9,782 bases of DNA from an uncultured Clostridia bacterium (GCA_934247125.1 CAKQIZ010000071.1:1-9782), one strand, 5' to 3'. Numbered from the stretch's first letter, positions 1 to 6,886 are shown. Notes: generated from the letters alone by a model not told the origin. Program-made: numbers and translations.

Positions 1-2
1 GC

Positions 3-107
3 GCCCAGGCCACCCAGGTCAAGAACAACGGCGATAACGCACTTGACGCAAAAGGCTGGCCCGCAGACGACGCAACCGGCCCGACAAACCCGACCGACGG
101 AGAATAG
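3..107 (+). CDS. C-terminal end of a TasA/CalY-like (SipW-dependent type) secreted protein, partial
   Basis: The frame is open from base 3 to a TAG at 105-107 and gives 34 residues; the start lies outside the window. It begins AQATQVKNNGDNALDAKGWP and ends in a short Pro/Thr/Asp-rich tail. The pattern 'AQA-Q ... W' matches the last beta strand and closing segment of TasA/camelysin-type proteins, and resembles the 'AEAMQS...W' segment near the end of the gene at 3219. The next gene starts 18 bases downstream behind AGGAGG, so this is the upstream member of the same operon. Function by family: a secreted fibre or matrix subunit processed by a SipW-like signal peptidase. The assignment rests on a short tail and on context. 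Confidence 0.62.
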   Translation, partial: AQATQVKNNGDNALDAKGWPADDATGPTNPTDGE

Positions 108-125
108 TAAAGGAGGAAATCAAAC

Positions 126-3100
126 ATGAGGAAAACTAAAAAAAGCAAAATACTTTCACTCATACTGTGCATGTCCCTGATCATCTCCACCTTTGCATTC
201 ATGCCGCAGGTCGCAGCTGCAGATGACAGCGCCGCACCGACCGATCAGACGACTACGGAAACAGAGCCGTCAACAGAAAAGACTGACGGAGCAGCAGGCA
301 GCACCACGGAAAACATTGATGGGGCTGGAAACGATCAGGCCGGGAATGCGGCCGAGGTCGAGGCTGCTGATGAGGAGCAGCCTGCTTCCGATGATGAAAA
401 CACGGAAGCAGAGGCATCGCCAGCAAAGACTGTAGACTTTACGAATGTCGCACCGTTTCTGTCTCCGGTAGATGGAAAGGATTCAGTTGCCCGAAAAGCC
501 AGGTCAGCAATGGCAAAGGCAGCCAGCAGCATGATCGCAGCGGCATCAGGAAACAGCGATGGTGAAACATCGAGAGTGGATAACGACGGTGTTGTAACAA
601 CAAAAACAGCGACCCCAAATGAGGATGGAAGCTATAAGATCCGTCTGGAATCCTACGTCACAGGCGCGACCACGACCACGACGGTAACAGAAGACGTCCC
701 GACCGATATCGTGCTGGTGCTCGACCAGTCGGGAAGTATGGGGTATGATTTCACTTCGATTACGGGATATGATTATAGAAAAATAGAAAATACCAATGCA
801 TCTAATTATAGTAATCGCAGTAATTTATGGTTCGAATTGCCGGACGGCACATATACGAAGGTATCGGTAAAATATGATTGGAATTGGGGCAAGGATAAGT
901 ATACCTATACCTATAAAAACGGAGATGAGACAGTAGAATATATTTCTTATGGGCGAAACACTTACCCGGGTCTTGAACTGTACACCCGAACGGCAATTAC
1001 AGGTGGGACAACGACGAGGATCGAAGCACTGAAAGAAGCTGTATCAGCATTCAATGAGTCTGTTGCAGAGAAAGCAAAAGGTAAGGACGGTATAGCAGGG
1101 ACAGATGATGACGTTAATCATCGAATTGCGGTAGTTGGTTTTGGAAGCGGAAGCAATTATAACTATGAAAATACAGAGTTATTTAGTGGAAGCAATCAAA
1201 TTCGATATGATAGTCTAAGGAATAATGATTATAAGAGCGCATTTCAGGATTTAAACACAGCGATCGGCGTGAGTAATATAGAGGCATCCATTAATTCATT
1301 GGCTGCCAGTGGTGCGACACGTGCGGATCTAGGTATGGATATGGCTGAAAAAGTTTTGAAAAATAATCCTGTTCAGAATGGGGAGAAACGAAATCGCGTG
1401 GTGATCATGTTCACTGACGGAAGCCCTACGTCTCAAAGCGGATTTCAATTGAATGTCGCTAATAGTGCGATCAGCAAATCTGATTCGATAAAGACTACGC
1501 AGGGCGCAACCGTATATTCTGTAGGAATATTCGCGGGAGCAGATGCAACAAGTGCAGGGACAAAGCCTAGTGGTAATTTAAGTGAGGGTAGCCCATCATT
1601 ACCGGCTGCATGTAACTGGTTCATGCAGAATCTTTCAAGCAACAATGGGACGCCGCAGTCACCGAGCTACTACCTCTCGGCCAGCAATTCAGCTGCTTTG
1701 AATGACATTTTCCAGCAGATCTCAAGTCAGATCGAATCCGGTGGTGCCAGTGTGAAACTGGACAGCAGTACAGTGGTAAAAGATATCGTTTCGGATTATT
1801 TCCAGATGCCGGAGGGTACGCAAGCAGACGATATCACCTTGAAAACGGCGGATTTTGATGGATACGAAAGCGACAATAAAACTGCAAAGTGGAAGAATGA
1901 GAGTCCTGCTGTGGGTGTTCGTGCAGTAATCGATGGCAATACCGTGAAGGTGGACGGATTTGATTTTGCAGCCAACTATGTCGGAATAGATAAGAACAAC
2001 GGAACTGAAACGACCAGAGGAAAGAAGCTTATCATTGAATTCAATGTGGAAGCCAGAGATGGGTTCTTAGGCGGTAATGCAGTGCCGACCAACGGAAAGG
2101 ATTCCGGGATATACACAACAAAAGATGCTGAAGAAACTGTAGTAGAGAACTTCGAACAGCCGACTGTGGACGTTCCGATCAAGGAAATCACAGCAGCAGC
2201 TGCGGATCAGAATGTGTATATGACAGGAAATGCGGATATCAATGAGATCCAAAAGAATATTACAGTAAAGGCCGGTGACATTACACTGGATCTTAGCAAA
2301 GATAACTATGGACTGGAAACATGGCAGACGGCATATGTGGATCTGCCAGTATCCGCAAAAGATAGTAGTGGTAAGGACATCTTTGCATCAGATTACAACG
2401 GAATGTCGAACCTGACAGACGATACTGTTTATAATGTGAATGCAGAAATAAAAGCGAAGAGCGGCAAAGGTGGAAATACCGCTTCCGCTACCGGCAAGAT
2501 CAATGTCTTCAAGCCGGAGCTGACGTACAAGGACAGCACTGTATACTACGGTGATACTGCTCCGACAAGTTATAATGATAACAAAGTCGGTGGAACTGTG
2601 TGGAAGCATGGAAATAAAGCAAGTACTGATGATGGCGTTACTATGACGGGCAGTGAGCCTGGACTGAATATATCATACAGTCCGGCTATTGGAAGTGAAC
2701 CATATTATAAAGGCGGCAAGATCTCAACAAAGCAGGATATTCCGGTCAAGGTAACTGTAAAAATCGGCGGTAATGATGTGACAAATCATGTTACTTTCAA
2801 GCATACTGATTGTGATCCGAAATGTGGATTCGACAACGCCAAGGAGCAGTTCCTGATCCACGTTAAGACTTGCAGTCTTACAGTTACTAAAACTGACGGT
2901 GTGAAAGACGAACCATATGTGATGAACATTTTTAAAGACGGCAAGCTTTACACGTCGATGACAATTGTAGGTAATAGCAGTGAAATGGTTTATGAACTTC
3001 CAGTAGGAAATTACACTGTACAGGAAGATACTGACTGGGCATGGAGATATGATAATGAACCAAATATTTCAGGTGGTGTTACTTTGAACAGTGTTACTAA

Positions 3101-3203
3101 GACAGGTACTATCACAGTAGAAAACCATGACAGATACCCTTCTTTCCTCAACGGCTACAGTACAGTTGTTAAGAATGTTTTCAGTCAGAGCAAGAGTAAC
3201 TAA
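126..3203 (+). CDS. Large secreted VWA-domain adhesin-like surface protein with a Cna-B-like C-terminal domain
   Basis: This 1025-residue protein starts at an ATG behind AGGAGG at 111-116. A Sec signal peptide covers residues 1 to about 31 (Lys/Arg-rich start, hydrophobic core, VAAA cleavage region). An acidic, Thr/Glu/Ala-rich linker follows to about 105. The VWA domain spans about 192-535 and has a complete MIDAS metal site: DQSGS (D200, S202, S204), T398 in GATRADLG, and D431 in FTDGSP. About 85 Tyr/Asn/Trp-rich residues (207-292) are inserted just after the first MIDAS strand. Next come a domain ending in GGNAVPTN..SGIY (about 540-665), repeated beta-type segments (690-890) with Cys896, Cys900 and Cys916, and a Cna-B-like domain (about 914-1000: LTVTKTDG, ELPVGNYTVQED). 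The protein ends FLNGYSTVVKNVFSQSKSN without an LPXTG motif or membrane helix. Family knowledge suggests metal-dependent ligand binding at the surface. The attachment mode is unknown; partnership with the TasA-like neighbours is inferred from the operon. Confidence 0.85.
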   Translation: MRKTKKSKILSLILCMSLIISTFAFMPQVAAADDSAAPTDQTTTETEPSTEKTDGAAGSTTENIDGAGNDQAGNAAEVEAADEEQPASDDENTEAEASPAKTVDFTNVAPFLSPVDGKDSVARKARSAMAKAASSMIAAASGNSDGETSRVDNDGVVTTKTATPNEDGSYKIRLESYVTGATTTTTVTEDVPTDIVLVLDQSGSMGYDFTSITGYDYRKIENTNASNYSNRSNLWFELPDGTYTKVSVKYDWNWGKDKYTYTYKNGDETVEYISYGRNTYPGLELYTRTAITGGTTTRIEALKEAVSAFNESVAEKAKGKDGIAGTDDDVNHRIAVVGFGSGSNYNYENTELFSGSNQIRYDSLRNNDYKSAFQDLNTAIGVSNIEASINSLAASGATRADLGMDMAEKVLKNNPVQNGEKRNRVVIMFTDGSPTSQSGFQLNVANSAISKSDSIKTTQGATVYSVGIFAGADATSAGTKPSGNLSEGSPSLPAACNWFMQNLSSNNGTPQSPSYYLSASNSAALNDIFQQISSQIESGGASVKLDSSTVVKDIVSDYFQMPEGTQADDITLKTADFDGYESDNKTAKWKNESPAVGVRAVIDGNTVKVDGFDFAANYVGIDKNNGTETTRGKKLIIEFNVEARDGFLGGNAVPTNGKDSGIYTTKDAEETVVENFEQPTVDVPIKEITAAAADQNVYMTGNADINEIQKNITVKAGDITLDLSKDNYGLETWQTAYVDLPVSAKDSSGKDIFASDYNGMSNLTDDTVYNVNAEIKAKSGKGGNTASATGKINVFKPELTYKDSTVYYGDTAPTSYNDNKVGGTVWKHGNKASTDDGVTMTGSEPGLNISYSPAIGSEPYYKGGKISTKQDIPVKVTVKIGGNDVTNHVTFKHTDCDPKCGFDNAKEQFLIHVKTCSLTVTKTDGVKDEPYVMNIFKDGKLYTSMTIVGNSSEMVYELPVGNYTVQEDTDWAWRYDNEPNISGGVTLNSVTKTGTITVENHDRYPSFLNGYSTVVKNVFSQSKSN

Positions 3204-3218
3204 AGGAGGTATGTACGA

Positions 3219-3806
3219 ATGAGAATGGATTCAAAGAAAAGAAGAAAAAGTACGGCCTCCAGAAAGGTGATCGTGCTGGCAATAGCGGTAGTGCTCCTTC
3301 TGAGCGCTACTGTTACGGGGACATTGATGTACCTCGTTAGCAAGACGACGGCAGTGACAAATACATTTGAACCTGCAACAGTAACCTGCAAAGTAGAGGA
3401 AGATTTTGATGGTGCCATTAAAAAGAATGTAAATGTTACAAACACAAGCAACATCGACGCATACCTTCGTGTGAAGCTCGTTACATACAGAGTTAACGCT
3501 GACGGGGAGCGAATCGGCGGAACAGCAGCTATCCCGAGATTTACACCGGGAGAAGGCTGGTTCGAGAAAGATGGATTCTACTATTACAAGAGCCCGGTAG
3601 CTCCGAATAAAACGCCGACAGTTGATTTGATTGGTAGCCCTGGTATAACACTTAAGGAGTATACCGATGCTGATGGCGGCAGGCAGGTAATAGAGGTCAT
3701 CGCGGAAGCGATGCAGTCTGTACCGAAAAGTGTTGTGGCAGACAATTGGAATGTTACAGTTGACGCTAATGGCGTGATTTCTGCGCCATCAGGATCAGGG
3801 AACTAA
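3219..3806 (+). CDS. SipW-dependent-type signal peptide protein, TasA/CalY-like
   Basis: The gene encodes 195 residues. The ATG at 3219 lies 9 bases after GGAGG (3205-3209); a second in-frame ATG at 3225 is possible but less well spaced. The N-terminus is Lys/Arg-rich, with a hydrophobic helix at residues 17-40 and then SKTTAVTNTFEPATV. This is the hallmark of SipW-dependent secreted proteins, where the signal is followed by 'T..VTNTF..G'. The rest is a predicted beta-sandwich: NVTNTSNIDAYLRVKLV (72-88), GFYYYKSPV (119-127), and AEAMQSVP...W (162-177), all typical of TasA-like clostridial proteins. There is no membrane anchor or sorting motif at the C-terminus. It lies 15 bases after the VWA gene and 12 before the next gene. 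It probably forms or caps an extracellular fibre; subunit role is inferred. Confidence 0.83.
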   Translation: MRMDSKKRRKSTASRKVIVLAIAVVLLLSATVTGTLMYLVSKTTAVTNTFEPATVTCKVEEDFDGAIKKNVNVTNTSNIDAYLRVKLVTYRVNADGERIGGTAAIPRFTPGEGWFEKDGFYYYKSPVAPNKTPTVDLIGSPGITLKEYTDADGGRQVIEVIAEAMQSVPKSVVADNWNVTVDANGVISAPSGSGN

Positions 3807-3818
3807 GGAGGTGCGATC

Positions 3819-4520
3819 ATGAAAAAGACTATCAGATTAATTTCATCCTTGGTTCTTGCGCTGGTGATGGTTTGCGGTACGGCGGCGGTTTCATTCGCTG
3901 CTGACGCGACTTCGCACGTGACATACAAGGGCAAGGCGGAACAGTTCATTTTCCAGCCGGGCAGCAAGTATTCACCAACTGACCTTTTCACGGACTTCAA
4001 GGGCGTGATGCCCGGGGATACACTCACACAGCAGATTGACGTGAGAAATGACGCTTCGAAAGATGTAAAAGTGAAGATTTACATGAGAGCGCTCGGTCCT
4101 GCAGAACTGCAGGATAAGGACGGCAACGTGAGAGTCAGCAAAGAGGAATCTGCAGATTTTCTGAAAGAGATGAACCTGACTGTTGACCTCGTGGGCAGCT
4201 CCAGGCTGTTTGATGCGCCGGCAGACCAGACTGCCGGGCTGACTGACTGGACGTGCCTTGGAACATTTTATTCCGGTGCGAGCGTGACTCTCGATGTGGG
4301 GCTGAACGTGCCGATCACGATGGGCAACGATTATCAGGAGAGCATCGGGGCACTTGACTGGCAGTTCATGGTCGAGGAGTACCCGATCGAAAAGGACGAC
4401 CCGAAGCCGGAGACCGGTGACAGTATGAACATCGCGCTGTTTGCGGGGATAGCAGCACTCGCGCTGATTATCGCAGCGATCCTGATCTTTGCACGAAAGA
4501 AGAGGGCTTCAGAAAAATAG
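3819..4520 (+). CDS. TasA-like surface protein with PETG cell-wall sorting signal
   Basis: The gene encodes 233 residues. The ATG lies 7 bases after AAGGAGG, which overlaps the previous stop. A Sec signal peptide (residues 1-28, VSFAA) precedes a TasA-like beta-sandwich: FIFQPGSKYSPTDLF (43-57), GVMPGDTLTQQIDVRNDAS (62-80), VKVKIYMRALG (83-93), and GLNVPITMGNDYQESIGALDW (161-181). The C-terminus is a full sortase signal: KPETGD (196-201), a hydrophobic helix (about 204-224), and ARKKRASEK. The first motif position is Lys, not Leu, so it is a P-x-T-G variant. Family knowledge predicts covalent attachment to peptidoglycan or a pilus by a sortase. As the only gene of the visible set with an anchor, it is the likely base that fixes the structure to the wall. 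No sortase is in the window. It is the last gene before the terminator. Confidence 0.85.
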   Translation: MKKTIRLISSLVLALVMVCGTAAVSFAADATSHVTYKGKAEQFIFQPGSKYSPTDLFTDFKGVMPGDTLTQQIDVRNDASKDVKVKIYMRALGPAELQDKDGNVRVSKEESADFLKEMNLTVDLVGSSRLFDAPADQTAGLTDWTCLGTFYSGASVTLDVGLNVPITMGNDYQESIGALDWQFMVEEYPIEKDDPKPETGDSMNIALFAGIAALALIIAAILIFARKKRASEK

Positions 4521-4637
4521 GAGCGAAATAGGCGCAGCTCACATGGAGATCACATGAAACACGTAGATTATGTAAATCATGTAGATCAGATCGACAAGTC
4601 GACAAGGCATAGAGATCAATATTTTAGATGTTTTAGT

Positions 4638-4697
4638 GGATCTGCCCCGGCGCACAGGCATATGGTATATGGTGCGGCAGGGCGGGTCCGCTTTTGT
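4638..4697 (+). terminator. Strong intrinsic terminator of the surface-protein operon
   Basis: GGATCTGCCC at 4638-4647 pairs with GGGCGGGTCC at 4680-4689 (ten positions, two G-U wobbles). The stem continues through GCAC/GTGC and an inner CATAT/ATATG. It is followed by CTTTTGTTT. It lies about 120 bases after the last stop of the operon, at the right place to end transcription of the VWA/TasA genes. Confidence 0.8.
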
Positions 4698-4815
4698 TTA
4701 TAATATCATTATTCGATGAAAGTGTCTCTTTGCCGTGACCGGTTTGGCGGTGTTATCATTTTTAGTGCAATGATCAGAGGTTGATCTGAGCTCATTCCGG
4801 CTCTGGCACACCACA

Positions 4816-5069
4816 TTTGTGTAATATTTAGAATGTCGGAAAAATATTGCACATCTGGGCTCGGATTTGTGCAGAAATGATAGCCTTCAAAAAATTATTA
4901 CACATGATTTTATGTGGGGTCGCATGAAAAACGCTAAAATCGCATGAAAAAGCGGTTTTTTTGTAAAAATCATCCATATTCCTGTGTAATACAAAATGAA
5001 ATTCACGGAAAATTGCACAGACGGGAGATCGTTTGTGCAATGATTTTTGATAACGGGAAATCCTACACA
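4816..5069. repeat. Palindromic 254-bp dispersed repeat, copy A
   Basis: This block aligns without gaps to 6633-6886, with about 24 substitutions by my hand count (about 90% identity), in the same orientation. It consists of four units that each begin TGTG and end CACA: 4818-4853 (36), 4868-4904 (37), 4983-5019 (37) and 5034-5069 (36). The gaps are 14, 78 and 14, so the layout is mirror-symmetric. The left half read forward also resembles the right half read in reverse complement, so the whole is one large imperfect palindrome with about 90-bp arms. The centre holds a direct repeat of TCGCATGAAAAA (4920 and 4940, period 20). A weaker match extends left: TGATCTGAGCTC at 4782 and 6607. Open frames through it change amino acids freely between copies, so it is not protein-coding. 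A MITE-like or REP/REPIN-like element fits best; the family is not recognised. Confidence 0.88.
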
Positions 5070-5070
5070 A

Positions 5071-5387
5071 CAAGGTCACCACAATGATTACAAGCACGCC
5101 CCCGAACCTTTCTGTTAACCGACAATCGCCGGTTAACATCCGCCACCCGACACATTCGGATCCCAGGGAGCATAAGTATAAGCAGCAGGCACATCGTCCG
5201 AAAGCACCCCTTTACAGTGATTCTCATCAGTGACTCGCTAGTGACTCGCTCATCCGGATACAGTCTCGAACGCTTCACAAGCTTAAGCTCGACCTGACTC
5301 ATCTTTTGATCCTGTGATTTTTCTTCCGATTCTTATGCTTAGTGAAGATATGAAATGGGAAAATAATATATAAATGTAAAATAAAGG
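5071..5387. other. Gene-free spacer between repeat copy A and the Rpn promoter
   Basis: I see no supported gene here. It contains the 5114 hairpin, the exact 11-bp tandem duplication AGTGACTCGCT (5229-5239 and 5240-5250), a single ATCGTCCGAAA (5193-5203) matching the motif repeated upstream of the MarR gene, and a small AGCTTAAGCT palindrome. The leftward open frame over 5063-5302 lacks a convincing ribosome binding site and family features. Confidence 0.5.
5114..5137. other. Hairpin with perfect 8-bp stem
   Basis: GTTAACCG at 5114-5121 pairs perfectly with CGGTTAAC at 5130-5137 around an 8-base loop. No T-run follows on either strand, so it is not a typical terminator. It could be a protein-binding palindrome. 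Confidence 0.45.
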
Positions 5388-5416
5388 TTGATTATCGACT
5401 TCCATAATTATACAAT
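5388..5416 (+). promoter_or_regulatory. Sigma-A type promoter of the Rpn nuclease gene
   Basis: TTGATT (4 of 6 consensus) and TACAAT (5 of 6) are separated by 17 bases in a locally AT-rich stretch. Transcription would start near 5423, leaving a leader of about 65 bases before the start codon at 5487. Confidence 0.6.
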
Positions 5417-5486
5417 ATGATCAGGGAGAACACCGCTGCTGTTCATTTTGGATCGATAGAGAATCAGTATAACTATGGAGGAAACA

Positions 5487-6431
5487 ATGAAGAAACCTAA
5501 GCATACATATAAGGACAACACATTCTGTACGCTTTTTAGCGACAAGGAAAATCTGATCGAGCTGTACAATGCGCTTTCCGGAAGCAATTACGACATGGAT
5601 ACGCCCGTGGAGATCGTGACTTTAGATGATGCGTTCTTCGGCGACCGTGAGAACGACCTCTCGTTCATCATCGACCACAAGTGGATAATACTCACGGAGC
5701 AGCAGAGCACGCTGTGCCCGAACATACCACTGAGGATGCTGGTATACATCGCCAGAGAATATGAAAAGCTCGTGTTTTCGCGCGAGATTTACAGCAAGAA
5801 GCTGGTGAAGATACCGACGCCCGAGCTTTACGTCTTTTATAATGGCGTTCAAGATGCGCCTGTTGAACAGGAGATGAAATTATCTGACGCATTCATGGCC
5901 GAGTGTGATAAAATATCAGTAGAGGTGGTCGTCAGATTCATCAATGTGAATTACGAGAAAGGCGCTGAGCTGCTGAAACGCTGCAACACGATGCAGGGAT
6001 ACAGCAGGCTGATACACATGATCCGTGTCAAATACAGAGAATACGGAGAACTGGGGATCGCTATCGAAGAAAGCATCAGGGAATGTCAGGCCGGCGGGAT
6101 ACTGACAGAATTTCTGAAAGAACATGGTGGTGATGTTATGAGTTTCTTATTCGAAAAACTGACAAGAGAAGAATGCGAAGCGATCAGGGAAGCCGACGGA
6201 TACGATCAGGGCTTTGAACAAGGTGAAGCCTCAGGATTTGAAAAAGGAGAAGTTTCAGGATTTGAAAAAGGCAAGCTTAACGAGAAGCGTAAGATCGCGT
6301 TGAACATGAAAGCTGCAGGAGAGCCGATAAATAAAATCGTTGCCTACAGTGGTTTGACCGAAGAAGAAATCAGAACTCTGATTTGCGATGAGATTTCTGA
6401 CTCTGATAAACCGGATGCGCTTGAGACATAG
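5487..6431 (+). CDS. Rpn family recombination-promoting nuclease / putative transposase (PD-(D/E)XK)
   Basis: I place the start at the ATG at 5487 because GGAGG (5477-5481) lies 5 bases before it. The upstream ATG at 5475 overlaps that ribosome binding site. The product is 314 residues. The N-terminal nuclease domain shows YKDNTFCTLFSDKENLIELYNAL (residues 8-30), then NDLSFIID, ILTEQQST, PLRMLVYIAREYEKL and the IPTPELYVFYNG strand. These are diagnostic of Rpn/YhgA-like proteins. Likely catalytic residues are the Asp of NDLSF (57) and Glu-x-Gln of EQQ (71 and 73). The C-terminus has a charged Gly-Phe/Glu-Lys-Gly repeat linker and a small helical domain (AAGEPINKIVAYSGLTEEEIRTL) usual in this family. 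Known E. coli relatives are DNA endonucleases that raise RecA-independent recombination, and some act in phage defence. The gene stands alone with its own promoter, flanked by two direct 254-bp repeats. Length is normal for the family. Confidence 0.88.
   Translation: MKKPKHTYKDNTFCTLFSDKENLIELYNALSGSNYDMDTPVEIVTLDDAFFGDRENDLSFIIDHKWIILTEQQSTLCPNIPLRMLVYIAREYEKLVFSREIYSKKLVKIPTPELYVFYNGVQDAPVEQEMKLSDAFMAECDKISVEVVVRFINVNYEKGAELLKRCNTMQGYSRLIHMIRVKYREYGELGIAIEESIRECQAGGILTEFLKEHGGDVMSFLFEKLTREECEAIREADGYDQGFEQGEASGFEKGEVSGFEKGKLNEKRKIALNMKAAGEPINKIVAYSGLTEEEIRTLICDEISDSDKPDALET
6126..6140 (+). promoter_or_regulatory. Candidate internal translation start inside the Rpn gene
   Basis: GGTGGTGAT at 6126-6134 matches the anti-Shine-Dalgarno complement GGAGGTGAT at 8 of 9 positions and is followed at normal spacing by an in-frame ATG at 6138. 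Translation from there would give a 97-residue protein (MSFLFEKLTREECEAI...) consisting of only the linker repeats and C-terminal helical domain. The same bases encode Gly-Gly-Asp-Val-Met in the long protein, so chance is possible. Confidence 0.4.
6231..6271 (+). repeat. 24-bp period tandem repeat within the Rpn coding sequence
   Basis: TCAGGATTTGAAAAAGG occurs exactly at 6231-6247 and 6255-6271. It encodes two copies of Ser-Gly-Phe-Glu-Lys-Gly in the linker between the nuclease and C-terminal domains. The preceding GFEQGEA is a diverged third copy. Gain or loss of 24 bases keeps the frame, so linker length can vary. Confidence 0.8.
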
Positions 6432-6533
6432 TATTCTTTAAGAACGGGAAATTCTGCGTATCAAGTAGACCAATGCTCACAAGCATGATCAACACTTCTC
6501 CCTGAGAGTGTCCTTTTACGCCTATCTGAAAAC

Positions 6534-6551
6534 GGCCCTTTAAAAGGGGCC
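6534..6551 (+). terminator. Weak hairpin after the Rpn gene, possible terminator
   Basis: GGCCCTT at 6534-6540 pairs with AGGGGCC at 6545-6551 (one G-U wobble, 4-base loop), about 100 bases after the Rpn stop. Only TGTATT follows, a poor T-run. A second small hairpin, GCGCC/GGCGC, lies at 6577-6591. No better terminator is visible for this gene. Confidence 0.35.
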
Positions 6552-6632
6552 TGTATTAAACTTATAGAAGAATATTGCGCCGGACAGGCGCGACTGTATA
6601 ACCAAATGATCTGAGCTCGTTCCAGCCGGAAA

Positions 6633-6886
6633 TTTGTGTAATATTTAGAATGGCGGAGAAATATTGCACAAACGGGCTTTCAGATGTGTAGAAATGATAG
6701 CCCTCAAAAAAATATTACACATGATTTTGTGCGGGATCGCATGAAAAACGCCAAAATCGCATAAAAAAGCGGCTTTTTTGTAAAAATCATCCATATTCTT
6801 GTGTAATACAAAACGAAATTCACTGAAAACTGCACAGACGGGAGATCGTTTGTGCAATGATTTTTGATAACGGAAAATCCTACACA
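6633..6886. repeat. Palindromic 254-bp dispersed repeat, copy B
   Basis: This is the second copy of the element at 4816-5069, in the same orientation and 1817 bases downstream. The four TGTG...CACA units fall at 6635-6670 (36), 6685-6721 (37), 6800-6836 (37) and 6851-6886 (36), with exactly the same gaps (14, 78, 14). Similarity stops sharply at its right end (TACACA), while on the left it fades out through TGATCTGAGCTC at 6607. It ends about 70 bases before the MarR promoter. Confidence 0.88.

Noticed and set aside
4554..4703. Short rightward frame of 49 codons (MKHVDYVNHVDQIDKS...) with GGAG five bases before its ATG
   Set aside because: It runs through the whole terminator hairpin and stops in the T-run, so its second half cannot be a normal coding sequence. 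The GTAGAT/GTAAAT triplet repeat at its start is probably chance. No family features are seen.
4828..5139. Leftward open frame of 103 codons through repeat copy A, with a similar 80-codon frame at 6645-6887 in copy B
   Set aside because: The two peptides are similar only because the DNA repeats are. By hand comparison most of the about 24 substitutions change an amino acid, no ribosome binding site is kept, and the first 25 or so codons of the copy A frame fall outside the repeat. Such frames may be annotated as hypothetical proteins but look spurious.
5063..5302. Leftward open frame of 79 codons (MSQVELKLVKRSRLYPDE...)
   Set aside because: It has no clear Shine-Dalgarno, no recognisable domain, and runs across the 11-bp tandem duplication and the 5114 hairpin into the repeat element.
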